The notes: generated from the sequence alone by a model not told the origin. Numbered from the stretch's first letter, positions 30,690 through 41,073 are shown. The stretch: DNA of 64,000 nucleotides from Streptococcus sp. X13SY08 (GCF_001182825.2 NZ_LFYO02000001.1:1-64000), one strand, 5' to 3'. Translations and numbers: made by a program.

Positions 30690-31073
30690 CTAGGCACCAG
30701 GAAAGCGCACAGGTTGCTTCTTATCTTTTTGGCCATTTTTTTGTTTTTTTGCTAATTGCGGAGCTTGCTTCTTATTGTTTTTGTTCATCTTTTTGACGAG
30801 AGCAGCAACGCGTTCTTTTTCAGCTTGGTCTTCCTGATGTTCTTTGATTTCTTCTTGACTTGGCGCTACTAATTGAATGGTTAAGCCTTGTGCTGGTAGA
30901 GTAATTTCATCTCCTATGCGTAGCTTTTTGCCACGGCGGTTTTCATCTTCCCCATTAAATAAAACAGTATTTTCAGCTAAAAATCCTTTGACTGCTCCAC
31001 CGGAAGAAATGACGCCGACATTTTTTAGTAAAGCTTGTAATGTGATAAATTCATCAAATAATTTGTATTCCAT
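30690..31073 (-). CDS. yaaA: S4 domain-containing protein YaaA
   Basis: 127 residues. An RNA-binding S4-like core ([25 protein letters not shown]...[21 protein letters not shown]) is followed by a lysine-rich tail that is longer than in the Bacillus protein. The family is found upstream of recF and is linked to ribosome assembly. The recF start follows the stop by 2 bp. Confidence 0.9.
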   Translation of the reverse strand: MEYKLFDEFITLQALLKNVGVISSGGAVKGFLAENTVLFNGEDENRRGKKLRIGDEITLPAQGLTIQLVAPSQEEIKEHQEDQAEKERVAALVKKMNKNNKKQAPQLAKKQKNGQKDKKQPVRFPGA

Positions 31074-31093
31074 AAGTCACCTCGTTAGGGAAT

Positions 31094-31116
31094 ATTATAA
31101 CACAAAATGGTATAAT
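31094..31116. promoter_or_regulatory. Divergent promoters between yaaA-recF and the M16 peptidase genes
   Basis: A minus-strand TATAAT (ATTATA at 31094-31099, with TG upstream) and a plus-strand TATAAT (31111-31116, GGTATAATG) lie back to back in a 75-bp spacer. Confidence 0.7.
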
Positions 31117-31147
31117 GTAGTTTACAATGTTTGAAAGAGGGATAGAA

Positions 31148-32282
31148 ATGAAGCTGCAGGAGGGAGTTCATCTCCATTTTATTTCAACAGATAAGTTTAC
31201 AACCAATCAGATAAAGTTGCGATTTGCAGCACCTATGGACGAAAAGACGGTTGCTGGTCGTGTTTTAGCGGCTAATATGCTAGAAATGGGAAATCAACAT
31301 TTTCCCAGTCAGCAAGCTATTCGTAAGCATATGGCTAGTTTGTACGGAGCAAGTTTTTCGACCAGTATTTCACGTTGTGGAGCTGTTCACTTGGTAGATG
31401 TGACCTTGTCTTATATCAATAAAAAACATCTATTAGATCAAGAAGATCTGACTAGTCAGATCTTGGAATTTTTAGAGGCTACGCTTTTCAAACCTTTGAT
31501 CGAAAAAGACGGATTTGTTCCTCACACCATGCAGATTTGGAGTTGAATCGCCTTTTCTTTATAGATAAATCTTTGCAGATTCCAAGAGTGTCCACTGTTG
31601 GATTGGCTCAAGAAGAAACTGCTGAAACTGCCTATAAAGCGCTACAGGATATGTTGCGTTTTGATAGAATCGATATCTTTGTTATGGGGCAAGTGGACAG
31701 GGAATTGGTGAGCGCGCGTTTTGAGAACTTCAAATTTTCCTATCGTAATCCTAAATTAGAGTTTGAGTACAACCAAGGTTTTGCAAGTGTTTTACAGGAA
31801 AGGGCTGAGCGAAAAGAAGCGAACCAGTCCATTTTAGAGTTGGCTTATCATTTACAGGTTGTTTACAACGATGTCAATTATCCTGCTCTTTTGATTTTAA
31901 ACGGTATTCTAGGAGCTTTTTCGCATTCAAAACTATTTGTTAATGTCCGGGAAAAAGAAGGTCTAGCCTACACTGTTGGGACACAAATCAACATTCTCTC
32001 AGGTTTACTAAGAGTTTACGCTGGAATTGACAAGGATAAACGGTTGACAGTCCTTAAAGCCATTCAGCGAGAAGTTCGCAAAATTAAGAGTGGTCAAATA
32101 TCAGACCAAGAGCTTGAAATGACTAAGAAAATGCTACTACATGCTGTTCAAGTAGCAGAAGATAAGGGACGAAATTTGGTTGAGACAACTTACCATCAAG
32201 AATTACTGGGACCGCGGTTTTTGAATAAAGAGAAGTTTACAGAAGCAATCCTTGCTGTGACCAAAGAAGATGTAAGAACAAA
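31148..32282 (+). pseudogene. M16 family peptidase-like protein (YmfF-like), interrupted
   Basis: First of a pair of M16-like genes upstream of the RodZ-like gene and pgsA, the conserved ymfF-ymfH-ymfM-pgsA order. The N-terminal half lacks the HxxEH zinc motif (it reads ANMLEMGNQHF), as is usual for the inactive partner. The frame breaks at about 31530, between VPHTM and DLELNRLFF, where homologues are longer. It resumes in another frame and continues through the C-terminal M16 domain. The 3' end runs into the next gene near 32280 without a convincing terminus, so material is probably missing there too. Confidence 0.7.
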
Positions 32283-33522
32283 ATGTTCGTGGAATACTGG
32301 AAAAAAAGACTTATACCTATCTAGAAGACACTCTCTATCAAGCTGTTCTCTCGAACGGATTGCGTCTCTATTTGTTTCCAAAAACTGATTTTTCAGAAAC
32401 CTGTGGGATATTAACGGCGGATTTTGGTGCTCTGGATACGACTTTTAAAGTAGTAGGGGATAAGGAATTTTCTACCTATCCCGCTGGTATTGCTCATTTT
32501 TTGGAACACAAATTATTTGAGCAAGAGGGTGGAGAAGATGCTATGACAGCATTTTCTAAGATTGGTGCCAGTATCAATGCTTATACAGGTTTTTATCAAA
32601 CTTCATATCTGTTTTCAACGACTGAAAATGTAAAAGAAGCTCTGCAATTACTCCAAGAATTTGTGGGACAAGCTCATTTCTCAGAAGAGTCAGTAGAGAG
32701 AGAAAAGGACATAATTCAACAGGAAATTGATATGTATCAAGATGACCCCGATTATCGTCTCTATACTGAAATTTTAGCTAGTCTATATCCTCAGACGCCT
32801 CTTGCACAGGACATTGCGGGAACGGTAGACTCCATTAAAGAGATAAGCGTACAGGCTTTAACAGAGAATTACGACGCATTTTACCGTCCTCAACACATGT
32901 CTCTTTTTTTAATTGGAAATTTTGGTGCTGAAGAAGTATGGCGGGATTTACTGGAACGAAATCAGCCTGTGAACGAGGTGAGTGAGCCGCAGATTGAGCG
33001 GCAGCCTATGTATGCAGAAGATATATTAGCTCATCGCAAGATACATCTGGATGTGGCATCGCCTAAGCTGGCTATCGGTTTAGCTGGTCGAGATGTGATT
33101 GCCTCGGAAGAGCTTCTCAGGTTTATCAGACACTGTATGAAGCTGGAAAAATTGATTCTTCATTTTCTCTTCATTTGGAGGTTCATTCGGCTTGCCACTT
33201 TATGGTGATGACTTTGGATACCAAGGAGCCAATTGCAGTATGCAACCTTGTCCGAAAAGCTATTCGTGATTTTGAAAATAGTCCAGATATGACAGAAGAG
33301 CATCTCGAGTTGCTCAAAAAAGAGGCATATGGTGACTTTATCCGTAGTCTCAATTCCCTAGAAGCAACCGCAAGTCAATTTGTTGCCCAGCAAGCTGAGG
33401 GACAGTCCATGTTTGATCTGCCTTCTCTCTTGAAAAATTTGAATTTACAAGATATCTTAGAGGCAGGGCATCGTTTTATTAACAACTGTGATATGACAGA
33501 TTTTACAATTTTTCCAAAATAA
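32283..33522 (+). pseudogene. M16 family zinc peptidase (YmfH-like), interrupted
   Basis: Second M16 gene. The zinc motif HFLEH is present in YPAGIAHFLEHKLFE, with the downstream Glu region EREKDIIQQEIDMYQDDPDY, so this is the catalytic partner. A start at ATG 32283 would need one more A in the seven-A run at 32301-32307 to join LYLFPKTDFSE in frame. A second break is at about 33120, between IASEELL and YQTLYEAGKID; family comparison suggests a few dozen residues are missing. The C terminus ends normally at 33522. Confidence 0.7.
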
Positions 33523-33604
33523 TAGAAACTAGTCATCGAATTTTTACGGAAAATCTGTTAAAATATTGTATTGAATTGTATGAAAAAATAAGAAAGGGGT
33601 CTTC

Positions 33605-34394
33605 ATGAGGCAAAAAAGTATCGGAGAAGTTCTAAAAACTGCGCGTGAGAGTCAAGGTTTATCCTTAGATCAATTGCAGCGGATGACAAAAATTCAAGTC
33701 AAATATTTGCAGGCTTTGGAATATAATGATTTTGAATTTATTCCTGACCAAGCCTACACCCGCTCTTTTCTTCAGCGCTACGCAGAAACATTGGAGTTGG
33801 ATGCAGCAGTATTGTTAGATGCTTATGATCATCATCGGTTAGTAGTATATTATGAAGCTGGTGAGGAAGCCAATGTTGATGTTGAACGGAGTCGTCGTAA
33901 AAAGACCAAACAAAAAAAAGGCTCTGTTTTACCCCTCATTTATCTTTTGTTGGCAGCAAGTTTTATCCTAATTTTTGTGACCTATGTCGTTTACAGCCGG
34001 GTTCAAAATCAAGCGCGTTTACCAAAAATCTCTAGTTCTTATCAAGTGGTTCCTCAAACCACCAGTTCGAGCGCCATCAGCAGGGCAGTTGACAGTCTCT
34101 GGAAGTGGCAATCAATTGCTTGCCAACCTGACAGGAAATAATGGGGCGACAGAAGTTACACTAACGGTTACTGATGTGACAAGCTGGATTAGTCTGGCGG
34201 AGACAGATTTGGCAGGAGGAGTTGTCTTATCACCTGAAAATAAAACAGTTACAACAAGTATACCAGAAGGGGTTTCTAGCACGGCCATCACTCTAGGAGT
34301 CGTAAAGGGAGTTGACATAACTGTCAATGGTCAAAAACTAGATATCTCTGGATTGACGGCAGAAACAGCCACAATCAACTTGACAATCGAGTAA
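33605..34394 (+). pseudogene. RodZ-like helix-turn-helix membrane protein (YmfM), interrupted
   Basis: N-terminal HTH_25 domain (SIGEVLKTARESQGLSLDQL, residues 5-75), a basic stretch, one membrane segment (LPLIYLLLAASFILIFVTYVV, about 115-135) and an extracellular DUF4115-type domain (QLTVSGSGNQLLANL to the end). The frame shifts at about 34070 in the serine-rich linker. RodZ homologues link MreB or division proteins to the cell wall machinery. It precedes pgsA by 10 bp. Confidence 0.8.
34312..34327. repeat. TTGACA-N4-TGTCAA dyad, copy 5 (in rodZ-like gene)
   Basis: TTGACATAACTGTCAA within the extracellular-domain coding region. Confidence 0.7.
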
Positions 34395-34403
34395 AGGAAT
34401 ATC

Positions 34404-34943
34404 ATGAAAAAAGAAAATATACCAAATGCCTTAACCCTGGGAAGGATTTTGATTATTCCCATTTTTATCCTTATGCTAACACTTTGGAATAACTTGGGAG
34501 TCCATGCTGTAGCAGCTCTTCTCTTTGCCTTGGCTAGTGCCACTGATTATTTAGATGGTTATCTCGCTCGCAAATGGAAAGTTGTGACGAATTTTGGTAA
34601 ATTTGCCGATCCGATGGCAGACAAAATTTTGGTGATGACGGCTTTCATTATGTTAGTGGAGCTCGGTTTTGCTCCTGCGTGGGTTGTAGCTATCATTATC
34701 TGCCGTGAGTTAGCAGTCACAGGGCTTCGCTTGCTTTTAGTGGAAAATGGTGGAATGGTTCTTGCAGCGGCAATGCCAGGTAAAATTAAAACTTTTTCAC
34801 AAATGTTTGCCATTATTTTCCTTCTATTGCACTGGACAATCCTTGGTCAAATTACTCTTTATATCGCGCTTTTTTTCACCCTTTACTCAGGTTATGATTA
34901 TTTTAAAGGCGCGCCTTATCTATTTAAAGACATTTTTAGCTAA
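34404..34943 (+). CDS. pgsA: CDP-diacylglycerol-glycerol-3-phosphate 3-phosphatidyltransferase
   Basis: Makes phosphatidylglycerol phosphate. 179 residues, with about four membrane segments. The CDP-alcohol phosphotransferase motif is complete: DYLDGYLAR, then G and two Asp in NFGKFADPMADK. The stop overlaps the ecfA1 ATG by one base. Frame intact. Confidence 0.96.
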   Translation: MKKENIPNALTLGRILIIPIFILMLTLWNNLGVHAVAALLFALASATDYLDGYLARKWKVVTNFGKFADPMADKILVMTAFIMLVELGFAPAWVVAIIICRELAVTGLRLLLVENGGMVLAAAMPGKIKTFSQMFAIIFLLLHWTILGQITLYIALFFTLYSGYDYFKGAPYLFKDIFS

Positions 34944-35779
34944 TGAAAAATATTATCGAAGTAAAAAACTTATTTTACAAATATGAGGCGAATGCGCAAG
35001 AGTATACGCTTAAGGATGTTTCGTTTCACGTGAAACAGGGTGAGTGGCTGTCAATTATCGGTCACAATGGTTCTGGAAAATCAACAACTGTTCGCTTGAT
35101 TGATGGACTCTTAGAAGCTGAGTCAGGCAATATCATCATCTCTGGTGAGGAATTGACTCATGAAAATATCTGGGAAAAACGACATCAGATTGGTATGGTA
35201 TTTCAAAATCCAGATAACCAGTTTGTCGGAGCAACTGTGGAAGATGATGTAGCCTTTGGTTTAGAAAATCAGGGAATTCCATTGGAAGAAATGCGCCAGC
35301 GTGTTCAAGAAGCTTTGGAATTGGTGGGTATGGCGGACTTTAAGACTCGTGAACCTGCACGCTTATCAGGAGGTCAAAAACAACGTGTGGCTATCGCGGG
35401 AGTTGTTGCTTTACGCCCACAGATTATTATTCTAGACGAAGCAACCAGCATGCTGGATTCTGAGGGTCGTTTAGAACTTATTCGTATTGTTAAAGAAATT
35501 AAGGACCAACATGGAATGACGGTTATTTCCATTACTCATGATTTGGATGAGGTTGCACTGAGTGACCGTGTCATTGTCATGAAAAAAGGGGAAGTAGAGT
35601 CCAGTAGCTCTCCAGCAGAACTCTTTATGCGCAAGGATTTGGGACAATTGGGCTTGGATGAACCTTTTACAACAGATTTGGCAGATCGCCTACGTCAGGA
35701 AGGTTTTGATATACCGCTCTGCTATTTTACAGAAGAGGAACTAGAAGAAAAATTATGGGAATTACTCTCCAACAAGTAA
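34943..35779 (+). CDS. ecfA1: ECF transporter ATPase EcfA1 (CbiO-like)
   Basis: First ATPase of the shared energy-coupling module for vitamin and metal uptake. 278 residues with Walker [10 protein letters not shown], signature [13 protein letters not shown] and Walker B IIILDEAT. The C-terminal extension typical of ECF ATPases is present. It overlaps ecfA2 by 25 bp. A parS site lies within its 5' coding part. No S component is encoded nearby, as expected for a group II (shared) system. Confidence 0.95.
   Translation: MKNIIEVKNLFYKYEANAQEYTLKDVSFHVKQGEWLSIIGHNGSGKSTTVRLIDGLLEAESGNIIISGEELTHENIWEKRHQIGMVFQNPDNQFVGATVEDDVAFGLENQGIPLEEMRQRVQEALELVGMADFKTREPARLSGGQKQRVAIAGVVALRPQIIILDEATSMLDSEGRLELIRIVKEIKDQHGMTVISITHDLDEVALSDRVIVMKKGEVESSSSPAELFMRKDLGQLGLDEPFTTDLADRLRQEGFDIPLCYFTEEELEEKLWELLSNK
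35022..35037. promoter_or_regulatory. parS site inside ecfA1
   Basis: CGTTTCACGTGAAACA differs from the consensus only at the first base. The palindromic core encodes SFHVKQ, so it is kept within a coding region. Confidence 0.85.
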
Positions 35780-36597
35780 GTTACACCTATCAAGCTGGCA
35801 CGCCTTTTGAGGGACGTGCGCTTTTGGGGGTGGACTTATCAATTGTGGATGGCCCTTACACGGCGTTAATCGGGCATACTGGTTCTGGGAAGTCAACGAT
35901 TTTACAGTTATTGAATGGTCTGAATGTACCAACTTCGGGCACAGTGGTGATTGATGAGACGGTCATTACGTCAGACTCTGTCAATAAAGATATCAAACAA
36001 GTTCGTAAAAAAGTTGGTCTGGTTTTCCAATTTCCTGAAAGCCAAGTTTTTGATGAGACTGTACTACGCGACGTAGCATTTGGTCCACTAAATTTTGGTG
36101 TTTCAAAGGAAGAAGCCGAAAAGATTGCACGTCAGAAATTGGAGTTAGTAGGCATTTCAGAAGACCTATTTGAGCGTAGTCCTTTTGAGCTATCAGGCGG
36201 GCAAATGCGCCGTGTGGCTATTGCAGGCATTTTGGCTATGGAGCCTAATGTTCTAGTTTTGGACGAGCCAACCGCTGGTCTTGATCCGGCAGGCCGTAAG
36301 GAATTGATGGCTATTTTTAAACAATTGCATGAAATGGGGATGACCATCGTCTTGGTGACACATTTGATGGATGATGTGGCAGATTTCGCAGATTTTGTCT
36401 ATGTCTTGGAAAATGGAAGGGTTGTTTTATCTGGTTCTCCTAGAGAGATTTTCCAAGAAGTTGGTTTTTTAGAAGAGATTCAATTGGGGGTCCCTAAAAT
36501 TACTAAGTTTGCTGCTAATTTGGAACGACGTGGTTTTGTCTTTGATCGCTTGCCGACTACTATGGAAGAATTGATGGAGGTAATTGGTCATGGATAG
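35755..36597 (+). CDS. ecfA2: ECF transporter ATPase EcfA2
   Basis: Second ECF ATPase, 280 residues. Walker [10 protein letters not shown], signature [13 protein letters not shown], Walker [14 protein letters not shown]. It overlaps ecfA1 upstream and ecfT downstream, so the three are translationally coupled and made in stoichiometric amounts. Frame intact. Confidence 0.95.
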   Translation: MGITLQQVSYTYQAGTPFEGRALLGVDLSIVDGPYTALIGHTGSGKSTILQLLNGLNVPTSGTVVIDETVITSDSVNKDIKQVRKKVGLVFQFPESQVFDETVLRDVAFGPLNFGVSKEEAEKIARQKLELVGISEDLFERSPFELSGGQMRRVAIAGILAMEPNVLVLDEPTAGLDPAGRKELMAIFKQLHEMGMTIVLVTHLMDDVADFADFVYVLENGRVVLSGSPREIFQEVGFLEEIQLGVPKITKFAANLERRGFVFDRLPTTMEELMEVIGHG

Positions 36598-37402
36598 ATT
36601 GATTTTAGGTCGATATATTCCTGGGGATTCACCCGTTCATAAACTAGATCCGCGTAGTAAGTTGCTGGCTATGTTTATCTTTCTTTTGATTATTTTCTGG
36701 GCCAACAACGCAGTGACCAATCTTTTATTGTTAGTTTTTGTTATAAGTTTGGTTTTCTTGTCAAAGATAAAATTTTCGTTCTTTATCAACGGATTGAAAC
36801 CTATGTTGGGAATTATCCTCTTTACAACTTTTTTCCAGCTCTTTTTCGCTGGTGGTGCGACAGTTTTATGGCAATTTTGGATTTTCAAATTGACAGTTGA
36901 GGGGATTGGACAAGCAGCTATCATTTGTATGCGCTTTGTTTTGATTATTTTCTTTTCAACGCTTTTGACTTTGACGACTACTCCTCTTAGTTTGGCGGAT
37001 GGTGTCGAATCTGGGCTAGCTCCTCTTCGTGTTCTAAAAGTTCCCGTCCATGAAATTGGGCTTATGTTTTCAATGAGTTTGCGTTTTGTCCCAACTTTGA
37101 TGGATGATACCACACGGATTATGAATGCGCAACGAGCGCGTGGTGTGGATTTTGGGGAAGGAAATATCGTTCAAAAAGTCAAAGCGGTAATTCCCATCTT
37201 GATTCCCTTGTTTGCTTCGAGTTTTAAACGAGCAGAGGCTCTTGCTACAGCTATGGAAGCTCGTGGATATCAGGGTGGAGATGGTCGAAGTAAGTACCGT
37301 GTGCTTAAATGGAAACAGTCCGATACTATCGCTATTTTGGTTATGATACTAATCGGGATTGCTCTATTTTTCTTAAAAACAACTGCTAAAACGCCAATTT
37401 AG
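36590..37402 (+). CDS. ecfT: ECF transporter membrane component EcfT
   Basis: Transmembrane subunit that couples the two ATPases to S components. 270 residues from the ATG at 36590 ([25 protein letters not shown]), which follows GGAGG; a TTG two codons earlier is less likely. It has five or six membrane segments and the two coupling-helix ARG motifs (NAQRARG and [10 protein letters not shown]). A terminator follows. Confidence 0.95.
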   Translation: MDRLILGRYIPGDSPVHKLDPRSKLLAMFIFLLIIFWANNAVTNLLLLVFVISLVFLSKIKFSFFINGLKPMLGIILFTTFFQLFFAGGATVLWQFWIFKLTVEGIGQAAIICMRFVLIIFFSTLLTLTTTPLSLADGVESGLAPLRVLKVPVHEIGLMFSMSLRFVPTLMDDTTRIMNAQRARGVDFGEGNIVQKVKAVIPILIPLFASSFKRAEALATAMEARGYQGGDGRSKYRVLKWKQSDTIAILVMILIGIALFFLKTTAKTPI

Positions 37403-37411
37403 GCGTTTTTT
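37388..37411 (+). terminator. Terminator after ecfT
   Basis: AAAACGCC/GGCGTTTT stem with AATTTA loop and a T tail, overlapping the stop codon. Confidence 0.9.
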
Positions 37412-37515
37412 ATTGTCCAATTTCAATCTATTTGTAATATTTGTCATAGTTTCACAAAGTAAAAGTAATAAAAAGGGAGTATGATGGATTCTAGTTGAAA
37501 GAAAGGACTTTTATC

Positions 37516-38067
37516 ATGAAAATTTCACAAATGAAAACTTTGATTGCTACTACTGTGGCAGCAAGTGCTATCATTTTTGCTGGTGTTGCCAGCGCCGAAA
37601 CCTATACTGTAAAATCGGGAGATACACTTTCTGAATTGGCAGTCACTTTTGAAACAACGGTTGATGCAATTGCCACTGAAAATAAAATTCAAGACGCTAA
37701 TCTTATCTATGTTGGTCAAGTATTAGAAATCAACGAAGATGGCACTGCTGGCGCAGCGGCTCCTGCAGCCGAGGCAGCAACTGCACCTGTATCAGAACCA
37801 GCTCCAACTCCAGCAGCTTCTACATATGCTTCAAACTTGAATGTTTCTGAGGCAGCAGCTAAGGAAGAAATTGCTCGTCGTGAATCTGGTGGCTCTTATA
37901 CAGCACAAAACGGTCAATATTATGGTCGTTACCAATTAACCAATACTTACTTGAATGGTGATTATTCAGCTGAAAACCAAGAACGGGTAGCAGATGCCTA
38001 TGTGGCAAATCGTTACGTATCTTGGTCAGCAGCACTTGCTTTTTGGAATGCAAACGGCTGGTATTAA
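37516..38067 (+). CDS. Secreted LysM protein with C-terminal Apf-like domain
   Basis: 183 residues. A signal peptide (about residues 1-27, ending VASA) is followed by one LysM domain (TYTVKSGDTLSELAVTFETTVDAI). Next come an Ala/Pro/Thr-rich linker and a C-terminal transglycosylase-like domain seen in aggregation-promoting factors (KEEIARRESGGSYTAQNGQYYGRYQL...ALAFWNANGWY). It is expected to bind peptidoglycan and perhaps cleave it. I choose ATG 37516, preceded by AAAGGA, over an upstream alternative. It is a single gene with its own terminator. Confidence 0.92.
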   Translation: MKISQMKTLIATTVAASAIIFAGVASAETYTVKSGDTLSELAVTFETTVDAIATENKIQDANLIYVGQVLEINEDGTAGAAAPAAEAATAPVSEPAPTPAASTYASNLNVSEAAAKEEIARRESGGSYTAQNGQYYGRYQLTNTYLNGDYSAENQERVADAYVANRYVSWSAALAFWNANGWY

Positions 38068-38073
38068 GAAAAT

Positions 38074-38107
38074 AAAAAGCTTTCAGTTAAACTGAAAGCT
38101 TTTTTTC
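38074..38107. terminator. Bidirectional terminator after the LysM gene
   Basis: AAAAAGCTTTCAGTT/AACTGAAAGCTTTTTTT stem with a very small loop. It also serves the convergent phosphatase gene. Confidence 0.92.
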
Positions 38108-38112
38108 ATTAT

Positions 38113-38676
38113 CTAAAGAGGAATTTCATTGATTGACAAGAGTGTCAAGTTATCAAAGCCTAGGCGGATAATATAAGGAAAGATACGCTTGATTTTGTTG
38201 AAATCAGCTAGGCCAAAATTTGGACTATAAAAGTTGAGGATAGTTGACAGGGCTGTTCCATGTGTCCCAATGACAATCGTTTGTTGCCTATATACCTGTA
38301 AAATTTTTTCAAGAGTCTTTATGTTGCGCTCTTGAACTTGTTGTAAGGATTCCCCTCCAGGAAGATGATAAGAAAAATCAAGCCACTGCTTTTCTGTAAA
38401 ACCTGTAAAGTCCTCAATCCAGCTATCAGTGATTTTTCGTTCTCTTAAATCATCTATTTGAACAATCTCTTTTTCAAAAAAATGAGCTAGTGGCGAAATG
38501 GTATCAATTGAACGCTTATAAGGCCTTGAAAAGAATAAATTAATGGGAATAGTGGTGAAAAGGTTTACAAGGTTTTGACTATCTTGTAAACCTTTTGGAG
38601 TTAGCTCACGCGAAAAATCATCATGATTTTCATAATTTGGTTCTGCATGTCTGATAAAATAAACGCTTGTTACCAT
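38113..38676 (-). CDS. Histidine phosphatase family protein
   Basis: 187 residues starting MVTSVYFIRHAEPNYENH. The RHAEP motif holds the phospho-accepting His, and GTHGTAL near residue 140 holds the second catalytic His. Phosphoglycerate-mutase fold; substrate unknown. An 18-codon upstream extension is rejected because it runs through the remnant sdaAA gene. The 3' end carries a dyad copy. Confidence 0.9.
   Translation of the reverse strand: MVTSVYFIRHAEPNYENHDDFSRELTPKGLQDSQNLVNLFTTIPINLFFSRPYKRSIDTISPLAHFFEKEIVQIDDLRERKITDSWIEDFTGFTEKQWLDFSYHLPGGESLQQVQERNIKTLEKILQVYRQQTIVIGTHGTALSTILNFYSPNFGLADFNKIKRIFPYIIRLGFDNLTLLSINEIPL
38133..38148. repeat. TTGACA-N4-TGTCAA dyad, copy 6 (in phosphatase gene)
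   Basis: TTGACAAGAGTGTCAA near the 3' end of the histidine phosphatase gene. Confidence 0.65.
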
Positions 38677-38678
38677 GA

Positions 38679-38783
38679 CTATTCTCCAAATATTTCTTGT
38701 GCTAAACGTCGTCCAGTTGGTGTTGCACAAACCAAGCCCATTTTGGCATTTAATTCATTGACAGCCATAGCGTTACGGGCAGC
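38679..38783 (-). pseudogene. sdaAA: Remnant of L-serine dehydratase alpha subunit
   Basis: About 34 codons, reading [20 protein letters not shown] and then TPTGRRLAQEIFGE before the stop at 38679-38681. The first part matches the conserved core of iron-sulfur L-serine dehydratase alpha chains, where CATPT should continue as AGSAG. The last part looks like the C-terminal end of the same protein. The two appear joined at a repeated ACACCAACT-type sequence, with the middle lost. The N-terminal part is replaced by the pnpR remnant at about 38783. Confidence 0.6.
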
Positions 38784-39326
38784 ATGATTTTATTATTTTA
38801 GATTTGATGTTACCTGGTTTGGACGGTATCGAAATCTGTAAGCGAATTCGGCAAGCTAAGTTGGATACCCCGATTCTAATGTTGACAGCGAAGGATGACG
38901 AATTGGATAAAATTATTGGTCTAGAATTAGGAGCAGACGATTATATGACCAAACCATTTAGTCCAAGAGAATTGCTAGCGCGGATCAAGGTGATTTTTCG
39001 GAGAGTGAAATCTTCTACTCATGAGGCAGATGATGAAACAGAGGAAGTGTTATGTTTTGGTGACTTGCAGATTTTTCCAGAGCGTCATCAGGTTTTTAGC
39101 TCAAAAAGAAGTAGATTTAACGCCTAAAGAATTTGAACTCTTACTCTATCTGGCTAAGCAATCTGGTCGCACACTCAGTCGAGATCGATTGTTGGAAAAA
39201 ATATGGGGGTTCGATTATGCGGGTGAAACACGCATGGTAGATGTCCATATCGGCAATTTACGTGAAAAATCGAGCAGGATACTAAGAATCCTCAATATAT
39301 TAAAACAGTGCGTGGCTATGGCTACT
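38780..39326 (+). pseudogene. pnpR: Response regulator PnpR/PhoP, truncated and frameshifted
   Basis: OmpR-family regulator of phosphate uptake. It begins abruptly at [14 protein letters not shown], so the first 45 or so residues with the acidic pocket are missing; the phospho-acceptor Asp (LDLMLPG) and KPFSPREL are kept. The frame shifts near 39095 in the linker (QVF to [13 protein letters not shown]) and again at a five-A run at 39265-39269. There, six A would restore [21 protein letters not shown]. The left edge is fused to an sdaAA remnant read on the other strand. Confidence 0.8.
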
Positions 39327-40100
39327 AGGACCAGTATTGCTACTACTTTACCTTCTACTGAGTGGAAAGAAAACTTTTCAAAAAAATTTGAAGAATGCGG
39401 AACGACGGTTGCAATCTTTGAAAAATCAGCTATAGGAAATGGAAGATGCGGAACATCAGGAAACACTCGCATTTGAACGCCTCTTAGGACTCCTATTACT
39501 TCTATCAAAGGCTTTGTTGAAACCTTGCTGGATGGTGGATTAGAAGATGCATCCGTTTCGCGTCATTTCCTAGAAATCATCCATTTGGAGAGTAATCGTT
39601 AGTGATCTATTGAATTTGGCAAAGCTGGATCAGAAAGATAAACATTTACAACTAGAAGAAGTTGATTTGGTCGTGTTGATTAGGGAGCGTTTGACCAGCT
39701 AATTAGAAGATAAGCAGTTAGCAGTAGAAACCGAGCTTCCTAGCTCTGCTTTATTGCAGACAGATGCCTTTCAGTGGCAACAAATTTTGGCAAATCTCCT
39801 ATCCAACGCCATTCGCTATACGGAGAAAGGTGGCAAGATTGGCGTGGAGCTACAGCAGACTGTCACTGGCTATAGATTAAAGATTTGGGATACGGGAATT
39901 GGGATCTCTGAGCAGCATATTGATAAAATATTTGATCGATTTTATCGGGCCAATAAAGGACGAAGTCGGCAGACAGGTGGAACTGGTCTTGGACTTTCCC
40001 TTGTAAAAGAAAGTCTGGATGCACTTGGCTATCAGCTGGAAGTTGATAGCCAGCTCAGTAAGGGTACCACTTTTACAATCACTATAAAAAAACTGAGGTT
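39327..40100 (+). pseudogene. pnpS: Sensor histidine kinase PnpS/PhoR, heavily damaged
   Basis: Fragments in order: a membrane segment ([14 protein letters not shown]), a coiled linker, the dimerisation segment downstream of the phospho-His ([20 protein letters not shown]; the HELR part is missing) and a good ATPase domain (LANLLSNAIRYTEKGG, DTGIGIS, GGTGLGLSLVKES). There are out-of-frame losses near 39485 and 39600. Two in-frame stops could come from C-to-T changes: TAG after KNQL and TAA after ERLTS. The 3' frame reads past the gene end unless one A is added to the seven-A run at 40086-40092, which gives a stop just before the terminator. Confidence 0.8.
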
Positions 40101-40120
40101 GGGAATTTTCCCAACTTTTT
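40097..40120 (+). terminator. Terminator after pnpS
   Basis: GGTTGGGAA/TTCCCAACT-type stem followed by TTTTTC, between pnpS and the pst promoter region. Confidence 0.8.
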
Positions 40121-40142
40121 CTTTACAAAATCTTTACAAAAA
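40121..40142 (+). promoter_or_regulatory. PHO-box-like direct repeats upstream of pstS
   Basis: Two tandem 11-bp repeats, CTTTACAAAAT and CTTTACAAAAA, about 75-100 bp before pstS. The 11-bp period is that of PhoP/PnpR-type sites. A -10 region (TACAAT near 40170) lies downstream at a fitting distance. Confidence 0.7.
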
Positions 40143-40218
40143 TCCACATAAAAAATTGATAGACGATTGCTACAATGAAGATGTAGTTTAAGGCTACGCA
40201 CAGAAAGAAGGAAAATAT

Positions 40219-41073
40219 ATGAAACTTATATCTTTAGCAAAAATTGGTCTCGTGACCGTGGCGTCTATCTCACTTGTCGCTTGTGGAAATAACAGTGGGG
40301 GACAAACTAACTCAACCATTGAAGTTGTTTCACGTGAAGATGGTTCAGGAACGCATGGCGCCTTCACTGAAATTACAGGAGTCGGAGACAATGAAGTTGA
40401 CAATACTGTTAAGACAGCCATTATTCAAAACAATACAGAAGTTGTCATTTCAACAGTATCTGGGAATCCATCAGCTATTGGATACATTTCATACGGATCC
40501 CTAAATGATAAGGTAAAATCGGTATCTATCGGCGGTGTGGAGCCATCTACGAAGACGATTTTAGATGGTTCTTATGCGCTTCAGCGTCCTTTCAATATCG
40601 TCTGGAAATCTGAGCTTAAAAAAGAAGCCCAAGACTTTATCCAATTTATTCATTCTCAGGAAGGTCAAAAAATTGTAACAGACAATAAGTACGTTCAAGC
40701 CAAAACAGAGACCAACAGCTACAGTCCCGCTAATCTTTCAGGAAAAATTTCGATTGTCGGATCAACCTCAGTCACACCTCTCATGGAAAAGTTAGCAGAA
40801 GCCTACAAGGAACTCAATCCAAATGTGACGATTGACATTACCTCAAATGGATCATCTGCTGGGATGACGGCTGCTCAAGAAGGGACAGCTGATATCGGGA
40901 TGTTGTCCCGTGAATTGAAGGACGATGAAGTTTCTACTGTAGAGCATGATGCTATTGCTCTTGACGGAATTGCAGTAGTTGTCAACACTGAAAACAAACT
41001 GTCAACCTTATCGATGGATCAAGTCAATCAGATCTTTGTGGGTAAAGTGACAGAATGGTCAGCTTTGAAATAG
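40219..41073 (+). CDS. pstS: Phosphate-binding lipoprotein PstS
   Basis: Captures inorganic phosphate for PstCAB. 284 residues with a lipoprotein signal peptide (SISLVACGN; lipidation at Cys22). Two lobes: REDGSGTHGAFTE near residue 40 and SIVGSTSVTPLMEKLAEAY near residue 185, both with phosphate-contact Ser/Thr/Gly. Frame intact. First gene of pstSCAB, behind PHO-box-like repeats. Confidence 0.95.
   Translation: MKLISLAKIGLVTVASISLVACGNNSGGQTNSTIEVVSREDGSGTHGAFTEITGVGDNEVDNTVKTAIIQNNTEVVISTVSGNPSAIGYISYGSLNDKVKSVSIGGVEPSTKTILDGSYALQRPFNIVWKSELKKEAQDFIQFIHSQEGQKIVTDNKYVQAKTETNSYSPANLSGKISIVGSTSVTPLMEKLAEAYKELNPNVTIDITSNGSSAGMTAAQEGTADIGMLSRELKDDEVSTVEHDAIALDGIAVVVNTENKLSTLSMDQVNQIFVGKVTEWSALK

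Noticed and set aside
40326..40341. parS-like TGTTTCACGTGAAGAT in pstS
   Set aside because: Three mismatches, and the bases encode the conserved VSREDGSG segment of PstS, so protein constraint explains it.
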